Part shown: positions 35,201 to 46,599 of the stretch, one piece after another
How the letters are laid out: each line of letters starts with the position of its first letter
Numbering within the stretch: position 1 is the first letter of the stretch
Source of the DNA: Hyaloscypha bicolor E
Taxonomy: Eukaryota > Ascomycota > Leotiomycetes > Helotiales > Hyaloscyphaceae
Assembly: GCF_002865645.1 (NCBI RefSeq)
Contig: NW_020194644.1
Span: 697,289-761,288, forward strand
Length of the DNA stretch: 64,000 nt
Reading direction: 5' to 3'
Notes under the pieces: generated by a model
What the model saw: the letters and a program-made list of their open reading frames with translations, nothing else
Databases searched by the model: none
Told to the model about the DNA's origin: nothing
Made by a program: the position numbers and the translations under genes

Positions 35201-37484
35201 AGGTCTATATAAGACTATATTATCTATATTAATAAAGTATTTAATATTATTAAAATTAGAAAATTCCGAAGCTTTACTAGAATTAAAAATCTCTAAAAAA
35301 AATTTATATTTATTATTTCGGAAATATATAAGTATTTTTAAAGCCCTTTTCCGAAAAGTATTAATTTACTATATTAAAGACTCTTGTTTAATATTACTGG
35401 AATTATATAATAAAATAGAGATCTAGTAACTATTATAAATATATAAAGTCTATTATTTAAAATAATTATATTTGCCTTTAATTAAAAATAAAACTTAAGA
35501 TACTAGTTCAGGATACTAATTAAGTTCCTTATTAAACTCTTTTAGTATTAAAATCTTAATATTATTAGATTATATAAATATATATATCTATTATTTCTTA
35601 ATATAGTCTATATATTATATAAGAATTATTTTATAAAATTTCATACTAAAAACAAGGCTATAAGAGCTAATATTTTTATATCTATAAAATCAGAACTTGA
35701 AAAAACGTATTTTATTATAATTATCTATAATAAATACCTTAAGATTATAGGCTTAATAAACCTTGAATTTGTTTTTATAAAAGGTTATAAATTCTTAGTT
35801 ATATTTAGCTAAGATAATAAAGCTCTAACTTTAAACCTAATTATTATTAAAAAAGTTATAATCTAATTTGGTATTATTAAATCTATTATATACTTTTAAG
35901 GTATTTACTTCTAGCTATATTAATTATATTTAAATAATTATATAAAGTATTTTTTTTTATTATTATAGCTAAAATTATTAATATTTAAGATTTGGCCTTT
36001 TCTTTCTCTATTTCTTAAAAGAGTCTCTTCTAATATATTTCTTTATAATAATAATATTAACTTGCTTTTATAAATACCTTAACTTTTCTATAGTTTTAGC
36101 CTTATTAGAATTCTGCTAAGCCTATTTATTATATTTAAAATATTTTATATTTACTAAAAAGTATTCTTTCTAATTATAAGTTTAATAAATTATATCTAAA
36201 ATAGAACTAATATTCTAATAGGGCCTAAAAGAAACTAAAGTATTACCTGAGAATTTCTTATATAATCTTTAGAACTTCTCTTTCTTTTTTAATAGTTTTA
36301 TAAATTAGAATTTACTAAGTTAAAGTTCTTAGAGGCAGAATTGCTTTTACTAGACTCTCTTATTTTTGCTTTTTTTAATTTAGGATAACTAATATATTCT
36401 GCTTTCTAAGCTTTCTTAAATTATTCGAAAATAGATATTATCTTATTTCCTAAAAGAATAAATATAAGTATCTAACGAGTTTTATAATTAGATAAAATAG
36501 TATTAAAAATCCGGATCTGGTTTCTTTTAGAATATAAGTTCTAGTTAATTTCGAAACTAATTATCCGAATATATAACTTAATAACTATTTTACTATTCTC
36601 TTAATAAAGATCTTAGAGTTCCTTAAAAGCGTTTTACTAATAAGTTTAAAGTATTTGAAATATATTAGCTAAATAGGCCTTAAATTACTTCTAATAAATC
36701 TTATATAATAATAGGCTTTACTTTATTATAGTTTTCTAAATATTATAAGGTTTGTTCCTAAAAGTACTTATAATAGAATTAATTCTAGAAAAATATCTAT
36801 TATAAATTTAAGATTAGATTCTAAAGACTGCTTTTTAGGAAAATATAAATATTCTCTATTTTTTAAAGAATTTTCTATAATATAAGTCAGGTATTTAAAC
36901 CTTAAAAAGCTTTTCTTAATTTAAATATATTTTTAGAATATTATATAATAGCTTTTAATAAATAATATCGAGATTACTCTTAAAACTTATTATATTAGAA
37001 AAGAGAATAAGTTCTAATCCTATTTCAGGAAGTTCTCTAGTAAAAATTACTAAGGAAAATAAAATAGACTTATAAATAGAATTTCTATAAGATATAATAA
37101 ACTATAAAATATCCCAAAAGGTACTCTTATATTATTCTAACTATAGGATATATTAATTAATTATATCTATTAATTCTTGCTTTTATTAGAGTACTTCGAC
37201 TTTAATATATAAGCCCTATTATATAGCTTAAATAATAGTAATTTAGGTATTAATTTTAATATCTTAATTATTACTAGAATTATTTCTATTATTATTACTA
37301 GTTCTCGAAGGCTCCTAAAAAGCCCTATTAAAAGTATTAGATAAGCCTTTACTATTACTTATATTAGAGTTAATTTAGTTAATTTCTTCTATAGAAATAG
37401 CTTTAATAAAAAGTTATATATTTCGTAGATTTTGAAATATAATTACTTATTAAACTATTTCTTTTAAGAGTAAAGAGATTAGCT

Positions 37485-37782
37485 TATAAGGTATTTATTA
37501 ATAAGTAAGAAAATAATAGAATAAATTAGTAAATTATAAAATTATAGTATTAAATTCAGTATAGAACTAATCTTTATTTCTCTTATAAGGTCCAGAGAAG
37601 TCTTTTCTAAATAGGAAACCCCGATAATATATATATAATTAGTAATTTATAAGCCTAATACTTATAATATAAATACTAATTAGTTATAATAGTAAAGGGC
37701 TATTAATTTCCCTAATTAATACTTGTAATATTCGAGGTTTATTATATATTCTTTAGTTATATATAATCCTATATATATTATA
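37485..37782 (-). repeat. Gypsy-3a LTR (5' in element sense)
   Basis: 298 bp, TATAAGGTATTTATTAATAA... to ...CCTATATATATTATA. It is alignable with 29918-30214 over its whole length, with mostly C/T and G/A differences. Confidence 0.87.
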
Positions 37783-38802
37783 TAAAGTTATAAATAATAT
37801 TAGTAATTAAAAAAAGCATTTATTAAATTCAAATAATAGTTTATAAAAGTAATAAGTAAAATTCTAAGATTTTGAAATAGTAAATAATTTGAAATAATAA
37901 ATAAAAGAAGTATTTTATTTTAATTAATAAAAATAAACCCCGAAAATAAATTTAAAGAAAATAAAGCCAGTATTCTAAGCTATCCTAGAATAATTTAATA
38001 GGGATTATTATTATTCTAGATCTTTTAAAATAATATTAAATAATAAACATTATTTATATTTAAATATTTATAATATATTAAAGTTTCGAGCTATTTTAAA
38101 ACTTTAATAAAAATATCTTTATTATTATTTACATATAATTAAATAGTTAATTAAATATTTCAAGAATTCTAGTACTTTATATAAGAATATAAGCTTTATA
38201 TTTCTAGAAGTTTAAATAGCTTAAATACTTAAAAGAATTCTAGTATAATAAATGAATTATAGCCAAAAATGCTTTATAAACTTAAATATATTAAATAAAA
38301 TATAAAGTTAGCCGGGCTATTATATTAAGTTATATATAGGAAGCTATATTACCTGGTTTCTTTAACTTTATATAGCTCCAGAAAATAATTCAAGAGCTAT
38401 TTCTATTTTACTATTTTTTATTCTTTATAAATAAATAGAGGTATTTTTAATATAAAAAAACCGGCTATTATAAGGCTTTCAATTCAGAAAACATTCTATC
38501 TAGAATACTGTCTTCTAATAAATTATTAGATAATATATAAGCGGATTTCTGAATAGAAGTTAACTTGGGCTAGTAGTTATATATTTTATAGCAAGTTGCA
38601 TGCTATATAATATTTCGAGATTATTTTATCTAGTAGCTTATTATAACCTATATTAAGAAAGAATTAATATTCTCCAGAGACTTCTTAAATGTAATTATAG
38701 GCATTTTTCGTACTTGTAAGCAATTAGATCCGTTATATTACTATTAGGAATCCCGTTACCACATCGAGAAAAGACTGGTCGTCTGTCTAGGTATTTTCTG
38801 TA
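37783..38802. other. Unassigned AT-rich flank of the second gene island
   Basis: AT-rich, with GC rising toward the right. No element end, repeat or coding text is recognised. RIP-like TA richness suggests that mutation leaked from the neighbouring repeat into what may have been single-copy DNA. A possible 3' splice site (TATAG) at about 38801-38805 precedes the first readable codons of the next gene. Confidence 0.35.
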
Positions 38803-38805
38803 TAG

Positions 38806-40261
38806 CTTGAATTGGGTTTCACCAGAGAATGGAAAGCGATGTCCGGACTTACCAAGTTAGACTTGGCTGGGTTGGTTTGGCAAAATATCAGCTCTCGGAA
38901 TGACGAGGTTTATAGACTATATGACCACTCTACTCGTTCGATTGTTCCTGTCTGGGTCAAAAGAAGTGATAGGCACCGACAAATACTTGAAGATTATATC
39001 GCGTCAGGGGATTTCCACTCACTTTCGCTGAAGTTTGCTCTACGAATACAAGAACCAGCTTGAGGGTCAGTATTTCGCATGTACTGGCTCGGATTCAGCA
39101 ACTCCACCGACAAAACGAAAAAGTAACAGACTTTGTCATACCCAAAAGACTTCAACACACACCGAGTGGAAGAAAACTCGATATTGGACATCCAAAAGGG
39201 AGATAAAAGCGCCCGGCTTAGTGCTCTCATCTTGGCTCAGGGCACAGCGCTGTCCCAATTAGCAAATTCTTATGGCATTCTTCTCGAAGAACCGCATGAT
39301 CGCTGGCATTCACAGACCATTGTCCTCGTTCCTAGACGCTTGCTGACCGAAACGCCAGCGGACATATTCAGTGTTCTCAAAATCCCGACCTCGCTACTCC
39401 CGACCTAAGGAAGGAGCACTCCTTCCTCTCCTAACCCGAGATTTGAGATTCTAGCTTTCCTGCTCCTAGCCATAATTTGTCGCCAATTCTTCCTAACCTA
39501 AAGCTTAGGCAAGCTAGGTCGGGAGTGGATTTTTAGGAGATTTTTGGTGAGTATTTTGGTAAGGGTTTTATTGGGTAATATTCTAATAAGGAAGTAACAG
39601 GTAAGACACGTTTCAGTCGGAAACTAGCGTAATCCGGGAGCCCGTTTAGTGGTGCCGGTGGCGTATAAAATAAAAGGGCCGGAACTTGGAAAGGCAGAGG
39701 TAATTGGGAAGTGCCGACAGAGCTATTTAATGGCAGAGACAATAATGTTAATAATGGGTACAAATAGCTTTAATTTATCTTGATAAAGCAGTAATTAACT
39801 ATAAGAGGTATATATAACCTTAATACTAATTACATAGCTTTATAATTACCCGATTCGGACATATAGCTTAGTAAGTAATAGCAAGATATTTTTTATATAT
39901 AGTAACTAATTAAAACCTTGCTAGCCTTCTTACTCCTAGCCAAAATACCTAGTAGCCTTCCTAAACTTCTCCTTGACTTTTCTAAGCACTTCTTTCTTAC
40001 TCCTAGCCATAAATATTACTACTCCTGGCCTAACCTAAAGCTTAGGCAGGCTAGGTCGGGATATTGAAAACACTGGACATATTAGAGAGCCCAAGAACAA
40101 GGTTCGACGAACGACTCGTAAGCTATCTAGCTGAGTGTATAGGAAGCATTCTTGTCCGTGGGTTTGTCTCTGGCCACAAAAGTCTAGTTCCATTCACTTT
40201 ATTAGGAGTCGGGAATATCACGAGCTTGCGGTGGGAACAGCGACTTATTAATCTCCACTAA
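38806..40261 (+). pseudogene. Unrecognised fungal gene, broken by a hAT-like MITE and two stops
   Basis: I do not recognise the family. One frame starts at 38806 behind a possible acceptor and reads L-E-L-G-F-T-R-E-W-K-A-M-S-G-L-T. It meets TGA at 39061 and TAA near 39118 and continues through S-Y-P-K-D-F-N-T-H-R-V to E-T-P-A-D-I at 39368. There a 707-bp element and an 8-bp duplication (715 bp together) intervene. The sequence resumes at 40084 with E-S-P-R-T-R-F-D-E-R and ends at the TAA at 40259-40261 after R-W-E-Q-R-L-I-N-L-H. The phase shift by 715 bp matches exactly, so the exon was continuous before insertion. The two stops fit CGA-to-TGA and CAA-to-TAA. Without MITE and stops about 245 codons would remain. 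No signal peptide, membrane helix or catalytic motif is visible; the 5' part is missing or lies in the decayed flank. Confidence 0.7.
39369..40075. mobile_element. hAT-like MITE (family B), 707 bp
   Basis: Ends CAGTGTTCTCAAAATCCCGA and the inverted TCGGGATATTGAAAACACTG, about 23 bp of terminal inverted repeat with two mismatches. It is flanked by the perfect 8-bp duplication GACATATT (39361-39368 and 40076-40083). CAGTG tips and 8-bp duplications are the signature of hAT transposons. It has no transposase frame. A block CCTAACCTAAAGCTTAGGCA with GCTAGGTCGGGA following appears twice in the same direction (near 39496 and 40031), and AGGTCGGGA words also occur at the left end. The central part is AT-rich. 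Confidence 0.92.
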
Positions 40262-41114
40262 ACATATATTAATCAAGGAGTTAGTTAGTTAGATAACTCC
40301 CATAACTCAGCATCCTTTGGCAGTCTTTGTACATAACCGCTGATAATCAACAATCTTTGAACCGAAGCTAAGTTTCAAGAGAGCAGACTAATTACTTGCG
40401 CAGCCCAATTTTCCACCTCAGCTGCCATGATATTCGGCTATTGGTTTAAGTGGAAGAATCAATTAGATTGTAATTTATTGCCTAGAACTTTGAAAACCTA
40501 GCAAATCAGATTGAAGGTTTGGTCGGTTCAGTATAACGGGGTGTTTGGCTGTGTTCCTCTGCTTGGCGTGAATTCATGTCCCATTTCCAGTCCAGAGGAG
40601 AAACGACGCTCCATCAAAAGCTGCACCTGCTGAACGGTAGATCTGCTATCTCCCGGGTATTAAGTATTAAACAACCTAAGAAAGAGTCTGATTTTCAAAG
40701 TATCTCCATAGTGTGTATTCCTCCGAATTACATAGTCAGGACTCAGCTCAGCAAAAGTGCGAAAGTGTAGAAGTATCTCCTTCCCCTTAAGTCTCTTGTA
40801 AGAAATCGGAAGGAGAAAGAGAGAGTGATTGAAACAGAGCTCTAGATCCTTATTCAGGTTTAATGCTTGAACCTGGATGATCAATCAAGACGCTTTAGGA
40901 TATTGCGAGGAGCTGGACGTTTCCAACCCCTTTTCCCTCGCCTCGCTTCATCACGTGACCATACCCTTGTGGTATATCAAATACATCGTTCTCCGTATAT
41001 CTCGTCCCAACATCGAACAACAACCCTTTCTGAGCATCTTCACGTTCTACAACCTTAGCGAATGCAACTGTTGTCTTCACTCGATTGGGGTTCCCGGTAT
41101 TGTAGTCGCTCGTT
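40262..41114 (+). promoter_or_regulatory. Upstream region of the HET-domain gene
   Basis: 853 bp of normal composition between the broken gene and the HET start codon. No coding sequence is convincing on either strand. A palindromic TCACGTGA is present near 40950, a typical bHLH/bZIP-type site, and the stretch before the ATG is pyrimidine-rich (for example CAACCCTTTCTGAG). The promoter and leader should be here. Confidence 0.4.
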
Positions 41115-42845
41115 ATGGACGACTTGATGCAATACGAGCCAGAGCAGAATTTCTACCGTCCGCTCGCCCCACCGCATACATTTCGCCTCCTGGTCCTCGA
41201 CCCAGGTCATGTTTCCCATCCAGTATCTATCCGACTCCGAGTAGTTGAAAGAGCTACAGGACCTGCGTATGATGCGATATCTTATGTATGGGGAGATCCC
41301 GGGCATAAGGTGACAATCGCATGCGATGGACGGCCATTCGAGATCACCTTCAACTTGTTTTGGGCGCTCGTTCGCATACGATCTGTCTCCCAACCCAAAA
41401 TTCTTTGGGCTGATGCGATCTGTATCAATCAGTCGGATCTTCAGGAACGCAGCAGCGAGGTCACTTTTATGGGGTCGTTGTACTCGAATGCATCCAGGGT
41501 GTATATCTGCATGGGTGACGCTGAAGATGGGAAAGAGTTGCAGGTCCAGACTGTTATCAACGACGCGAAAGCCCTGGATTTAGGAAGACATTCCCCTCTT
41601 TCTCTCCCAAGCGACCACTCGCTCCAAAATGATGTGCGGTGGTACGCATTGGGAACACTGACGGAAAACCCTTGGTTCAGCCGCGCATGGGTAATTCAAG
41701 AAGCTGCACTGGCCAAAGAGCCCATTGTTCTTTACGGACGAGCCGAGTTCGGATATCGAGACCTGGTGAGCGTTCTTCGCTGGCTAAATACATCCCCGTG
41801 GGCAATCAGATTTGGGCTGTCATCGCTCTTTATTCATCTTGACTGGGCAGACTGGCGTCTCAATGCTCAGAATCCAGCATATGCTTTTGTGGACTTATTA
41901 AGCCACGCAGCTCTTTTGTCATGTTCTGATCCACGAGACAAAGTGTATGCTTTCCTAGGACATCCGTTGGCATACCCACTTATCAGCAATAACCTTGTGA
42001 GGCCGGACTATCAGAAGACTCCGGCGCAGGTATATTTAGAATTATCAAACGCGTTAATTCAACACACGGGACTTCGAGTTCTCACGACTGTCGAGCATAC
42101 TCAATCTACGATTCTGGAAGATTTGCCGTCTTGGGTCACTCGATGGGATGTATCGCTAGTAATGAATGACATCTTTAAGGTGCCAAATACAAAGTTCTCA
42201 GCATCAGCTGGTCGAACCGCCAGCGCCCCGGTTTTTGCGGGGAATAATCTTATCCTTCAAGGGATCATCTTAGAAAAAGTTCAACACTCCTATACAATCC
42301 ACACCAGCGAAGTATCCGGTATCAGTTTCGAGAATACTTTTACTGGTGAGCAGAGGGGACTAAAACAAGTTTTGGAAGGATTATGCAAATCGGGTGATAG
42401 TCCTCGCATGTACCCAGCTCCTGAACTTGCTTTTTGTAGCACGCTCTGCACTGGGGGCAGTGCTTTCGAAAGCAATCTGGCAAGACGAGCAGTATCGTTA
42501 GCCGTGATGTTTGAGAATAGAGGCCAAGCTCCCAAAGACACCTCTACGCAGGAAAATATTGATGATGCTTTGGTTTACTTCAGCGGAGTAAAGGCTGTTT
42601 GTATGAATCGGACTGTGGTGGCCACAGATAGGGGTTTCTATGGTTTGGCGCCGCTACTTACCGCACCGGGAGATGTAGTTTGTATAATTGTCGGAGTTGA
42701 TGTCCCTTTTATCCTGAGACCTCGTGGAGATGCAGGGATTTTTAGGTTACTAGGCGAGTCATATATTCACGGTGTTATGGAAGGCCAGGTGAAGGGAATG
42801 CTCGAGCGCAAAGAGGTATTTGAGCAAAGCGTGGTGATATGTTAG
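41115..42845 (+). CDS. HET-domain protein (heterokaryon incompatibility), intact
   Basis: 576 residues in a single exon. The HET domain is a TIR-like fold which in filamentous ascomycetes acts in cell death after fusion of unlike individuals. Motifs in order: YDAISYVWG (52-60), ILWADAICINQ (96-106) followed by ERSSEVTFMG, LYSNASRVYICMGD, NPWFSRAWVIQEAALA (185-200) and DPRDKVYAFLG (272-282). The C-terminal GFYGLAP...GDVVCIIVG block is typical of large HET proteins. The ATG at 41115 has G at -3 and +4 and gives the usual spacing to YDAISYVWG. No transmembrane segment, NACHT or repeat domain is joined to it. Codon use is ordinary and RIP stops are absent, in contrast to both neighbours. Its partner and specificity cannot be told. 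Confidence 0.95.
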   Translation: MDDLMQYEPEQNFYRPLAPPHTFRLLVLDPGHVSHPVSIRLRVVERATGPAYDAISYVWGDPGHKVTIACDGRPFEITFNLFWALVRIRSVSQPKILWADAICINQSDLQERSSEVTFMGSLYSNASRVYICMGDAEDGKELQVQTVINDAKALDLGRHSPLSLPSDHSLQNDVRWYALGTLTENPWFSRAWVIQEAALAKEPIVLYGRAEFGYRDLVSVLRWLNTSPWAIRFGLSSLFIHLDWADWRLNAQNPAYAFVDLLSHAALLSCSDPRDKVYAFLGHPLAYPLISNNLVRPDYQKTPAQVYLELSNALIQHTGLRVLTTVEHTQSTILEDLPSWVTRWDVSLVMNDIFKVPNTKFSASAGRTASAPVFAGNNLILQGIILEKVQHSYTIHTSEVSGISFENTFTGEQRGLKQVLEGLCKSGDSPRMYPAPELAFCSTLCTGGSAFESNLARRAVSLAVMFENRGQAPKDTSTQENIDDALVYFSGVKAVCMNRTVVATDRGFYGLAPLLTAPGDVVCIIVGVDVPFILRPRGDAGIFRLLGESYIHGVMEGQVKGMLERKEVFEQSVVIC

Positions 42846-43089
42846 ATTCAAGATAGTTTGAAGAAGTGACTACTCTCGAAGGCTTCACAGTCTGCAAAAA
42901 GGCTAACAGTTGATCTCCATTATTTGAAGAGAGGAGACATGTCACATGATTGTCTCCCCTTTTCAGATTTTCCTCAAGTCAGGTATTGAAACCTGAAAAG
43001 AGCTTAAAGGGATTGTCTTTGCGAATTCTAATGCAAGTCAAATCATGCAAGATCTTCCACAATGTTGCTTCTGTGTTTGAAAGGCTCTG

Positions 43090-43626
43090 CTATCCTAACT
43101 TCACATCCAAAACCCAGTTGCACACTTCCCTCGCCATAGCTTTTGCCCCCTCTTCCGTCTGATTTCTATGCCGCTCTGGATCCGATTCCCACGTGATCTC
43201 TGTGATCTTCGAATCTTCCTCCGCAAACTTTCCATCGTCATCAAGCGGGACATGAATCTTCAACTCCGCCATCTTGTGTCCCGTCCAGCTTCGAAACATA
43301 TGCACAACAGTATTTCCTTGCGCATCAGGCTCATTCGCATAGACGAACCATTTGTCTTCCATTGCGCGAGGCTGGAATCCGTTGATGAGCTTCGAGAGCT
43401 CGGTACGTGGGATTGGGACATCCAAAGCGGAAGTTACCGGAATTTCGAAGCTGGAGGCCTCACTCCAGTCTTTACTCTGAACACGGCGTGTGGATGGCTC
43501 ACCCTTTTGCCCGAAGGTAGATCGGTGTCGAAGTGCGCCGAGCTCATCGGGGTTGAGGTTTGTTCCATAATATCTTGGACCGACTTGCAGGTACTGATGG
43601 GAATTTTTTGCGCAACGAGGATGATA
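43090..43626 (-). pseudogene. 5'-truncated small fungal protein, last exon
   Basis: The last exon of a gene whose beginning is lost at the edge of the AT-rich block. It follows a good 3' splice site on the minus strand (pyrimidine-rich, CATATCTAG) and reads about 178 codons without a stop: H-P-R-C-A-K-N-S-H-Q-Y-L-Q-V-G-P-R-Y-Y-G, then N-L-N-P-D-E-L-G-A-L-R-H, L-I-N-G-F-Q-P-R-A-M-E-D, K-W-F-V-Y-A, H-M-F-R-S-W-T-G and ending N-W-V-L-D-V-K-L-G. The block K-W-F...M-F-R-S-W-T-G looks like a conserved core, but I do not know the function. The exon itself seems undamaged. An upstream exon could hide in the decayed DNA above 43650. Convergent with the HET gene, 244 bp away. Confidence 0.65.
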
Positions 43627-43650
43627 CTAGATATGAGCAAAAGAAGCTAA

Positions 43651-44067
43651 GAGAAAGCTTTCTGGCTTGGTATTAAAGATTTATTATAAAGTTATTAAAG
43701 CTTCTTATTAAATTTGTACTTATTTTATTAAAAGTAAATTTAAAAGTATTATAAGAGATATAAAATTTAAGAAGCTATTTATTTAAATTATATTAAAATA
43801 ATTTATATTATAATTTATAATAATATAATTTATAATAATATAATTTATAATAATATAATTTATAATAATATAATTTATAATAATATAATTTATAATAATA
43901 TAATTCATAATAATATAATTTATTAATATTTAATAATAAAAGAAAGAATTAAAAAGGAATTAAAAGTAAATATTTAATATAAAATTAAAAATATAAAATA
44001 ATATTATTTAAAAATAACAAATTATATTTTAAATATATAAAAGAAAATTATAATTATATTATTATTT
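43651..44067. other. AT-rich spacer before Gypsy-3b
   Basis: Composition changes sharply at about 43650. The stretch holds a 15-bp tandem repeat (43811-43925), and otherwise nothing I recognise. The first exon of the truncated minus-strand gene may once have been here. Confidence 0.4.
43811..43925. repeat. 15-bp tandem repeat, about 7.7 copies
   Basis: Unit TAATTTATAATAATA repeated with a single change (TAATTCATAA in the seventh unit). The near perfection in an otherwise mutated region implies recent expansion. Confidence 0.92.
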
Positions 44068-44347
44068 TATAATATATATAGAATTATATATAACTTAAAG
44101 GCATATAATAAATCTCGGATATTATAGGTATTAATTAAAGAGATTAATAGCCCTTTAATATTATAAGTATTAGACTTATAAATTACTAATTATATATATA
44201 TATATTATTAGAGCCTTCTATTTAAAAAAGGCTTTCCTGGATCTTATAAAAGAAATAAAGATTAATTTTATATTAAATTTAATATTATAATTTTATAATT
44301 TACTAATTTATTCTATTATTTTATTATCTATTAATAAATATTTTATA
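44068..44347 (+). repeat. Gypsy-3b 5' LTR
   Basis: 280 bp, preceded by TATTT, aligning with 51914-52196 and, reversed, with the Gypsy-3a LTRs. Marker words: ATAGCCCTTTAATATTATAA and GGCTTTCCTGGATCTTATAA. Confidence 0.87.
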
Positions 44348-46212
44348 AACTAATTTCTTTATTTTTAAAAAAGATAATTTAATAAGTAATTATATCTCGA
44401 AATCTATAAAATATAATTTCTTATTAAAGCTATTTTTATAAAAGAAATTAACTAAATTAACTCTAATACGGGTAATAATAAAGGCTTATCTAATACTTTT
44501 AATAAAGCCCTTTAGGAGCCTTTATAAATAAGTAATAATAATTAAAATAATCGGGGTAATAATTAAAATACTAAGACTAATACCTAAATTATTATTATCT
44601 GAGTTATAAAATAGAGCTTATATACTAAAATTAAAGTATTCTAATAAAAGTAAGAATTAGTAAATATAATTAATTAATATATTCTATAATTAAAATAATA
44701 TAAAAATATTCTTAGAAATATCTTATAATTTATTATATTTTATAGAAACTCTATTTATAGATCTATTTTATCTTTCTTAATAATTTTTACTAAAGAACTT
44801 TCTAGAATAAAATTAGAATTTATTTCTTTTCCTAATATAATAAGCTTTAAAAATAATCTTAATACTATTTATTAAAAGCTATTATATAATATTCTAAAGA
44901 TATATTTAGACTAAAAAAAGCTTTTTAAAATCCAGATATCTAATTTATATTATAGAAAGTTCTTTAAGAAATAGAAAATATTTATATTTTTCTAAAAAAT
45001 AGTTTTTAAAATCTAACTTTAAACTTATAATAAATACTTTTCTAAAATTAATTTTATTATAAATACTTTTAGGAATGAATTTTGTAATATTTAAAAGACT
45101 ATAATAAAATAAAATCTATTATTATATAAGATTTATTAGAAGTAATCTAAGGTTTATTTAGCTAATATATTCTAAATATCTTAAATCTATTAATAAAATA
45201 GTTACTAAATTATATATTCGAATAATTAGTCTCGAAATTAACTAAAACCTATATCCTAAAAAAAACCGAGTTTAAATTCTTAATATTATTTTATTTAATT
45301 ATAAGACTTATTAGATATTTATATTTATATTTTTAGGAAATAAAATAATATCTATTTTTAAATAATTTAAAAAAGCTTAGAAAGCAGAATATATTATTTA
45401 TTTTAAATTAAGAAAAGCAAAAATAAAAGAATTTAATAAGAATAATTCTATTTCTAAGAATTTTAATTTAGTAAATTTTAATTTATAAAACTATTAAAAA
45501 AGAAGAAAAAAGATCCGAAAATTATATTAAAAATCCTTAAATAATACTTTGGCCTTTTCTAGGCCCTATTAAAGTATTAGTTCTATTTTAAATATAGTTT
45601 ATTAGACTTATAATTAGAAAGAATATTTCTTAGAAAATATAAAATATTTCAAATATAATAAATAAGTTTAATAAAATTTTAATAAAACTAAAACTATAAA
45701 AGAATTAAGGTATTTATAAAAGCAGGTTCATATTATTATTATAGAAAAGTATTTCAAAAGAGACTTTTTAAGAAATAGAAAAAAAGAAAAGCTAAATTTT
45801 AAATATTAATAATTTTAGCTATAATAAAAAAGATATATTACTTTATATAACTATTTTAATAAAATTAATATAACTAAAAATAAGTATTTTAGAAATATAT
45901 AGCAAATTTAGTAATATTAAATTAAATTATAATTTCCTTAATAATAATTAGATTTAAAGCCGAAATTTTATTATTTTAGCTAAATATAATTAAGAATTTA
46001 TAATTTTTTATAGAAATAAATTCAAAATTTATTAAGCCTAAAATCTTAAAATATTTATTATAAATATTTATTATAAATAATTATAATAAAATATATTCTT
46101 TTATATTCTAGCTTTATAAATATAAAAATATTAGTTTTTATAGCCTTATTTTTAATATAAAATTTTGTAAAATAATTCTTATATAATATATAAATTATAT
46201 TAAGAAATAATA

Positions 46213-46215
46213 TAC

Positions 46216-46240
<25 letters not shown>
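46213..46240. repeat. (TA)n microsatellite
   Basis: About 13 TA units in a row inside the Gypsy-3b internal region. It is likely replication slippage in RIP-made TA-rich DNA. Confidence 0.85.
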
Positions 46241-46246
<6 letters not shown>

Positions 46247-46599
46247 ATCTAATAATATTAAGATTTTAATATTAAAAGAGTTTAATAAAGAACTTAATTT
46301 ATATTTTAAGCTAATATCTTAAATTTTATTTTTAATTAAAAATAAATATAATTATTCTAAATAATAAATTTTATTATACAGTTTTAATAATACTAAATAG
46401 AAATTTTTAATATAGTAAATTAATACTTTTTAAAAAGAGGCCTTAAAAATATTTATATATTTCTGAAATAATAAATATAATTTTTTTTAGAGGTTTTTAA
46501 TTCTAATAAAGCTTTAGTATTTCCTAATCTTAGTAATATTAAATACTTTATTAATATAAATAATATAGTTTCATATAGATCTTTATATAATTTATTAGA

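Larger units (their letters stand above)
29918..37782 (-). mobile_element. Gypsy-3a LTR retrotransposon
   Basis: About 7.9 kb with direct LTRs at 29918-30214 (297 bp) and 37485-37782 (298 bp). Protein text is on the minus strand: reverse transcriptase about 34500-35200, RNase H and integrase toward lower coordinates, then a post-integrase G-P-F-x-V-like block near 32200-32350, and about 2 kb of further sequence before the 3' LTR. It is a sister of Gypsy-3b (44068-52196, opposite orientation), with which it aligns over its whole length. The 3' LTR end coincides with the tip of the piggyBac-type element, so a target duplication cannot be read. All frames hold stops. Confidence 0.87.

Noticed and set aside
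41055..41393. Minus-strand and shifted open frames over the HET gene start
   Set aside because: Antisense shadows; the 576-codon HET frame explains the segment.
43168..43650. Plus-strand open frame of 160 codons
   Set aside because: Antisense to the truncated minus-strand exon, which has a splice site and coherent protein-like text; the plus frame has neither.
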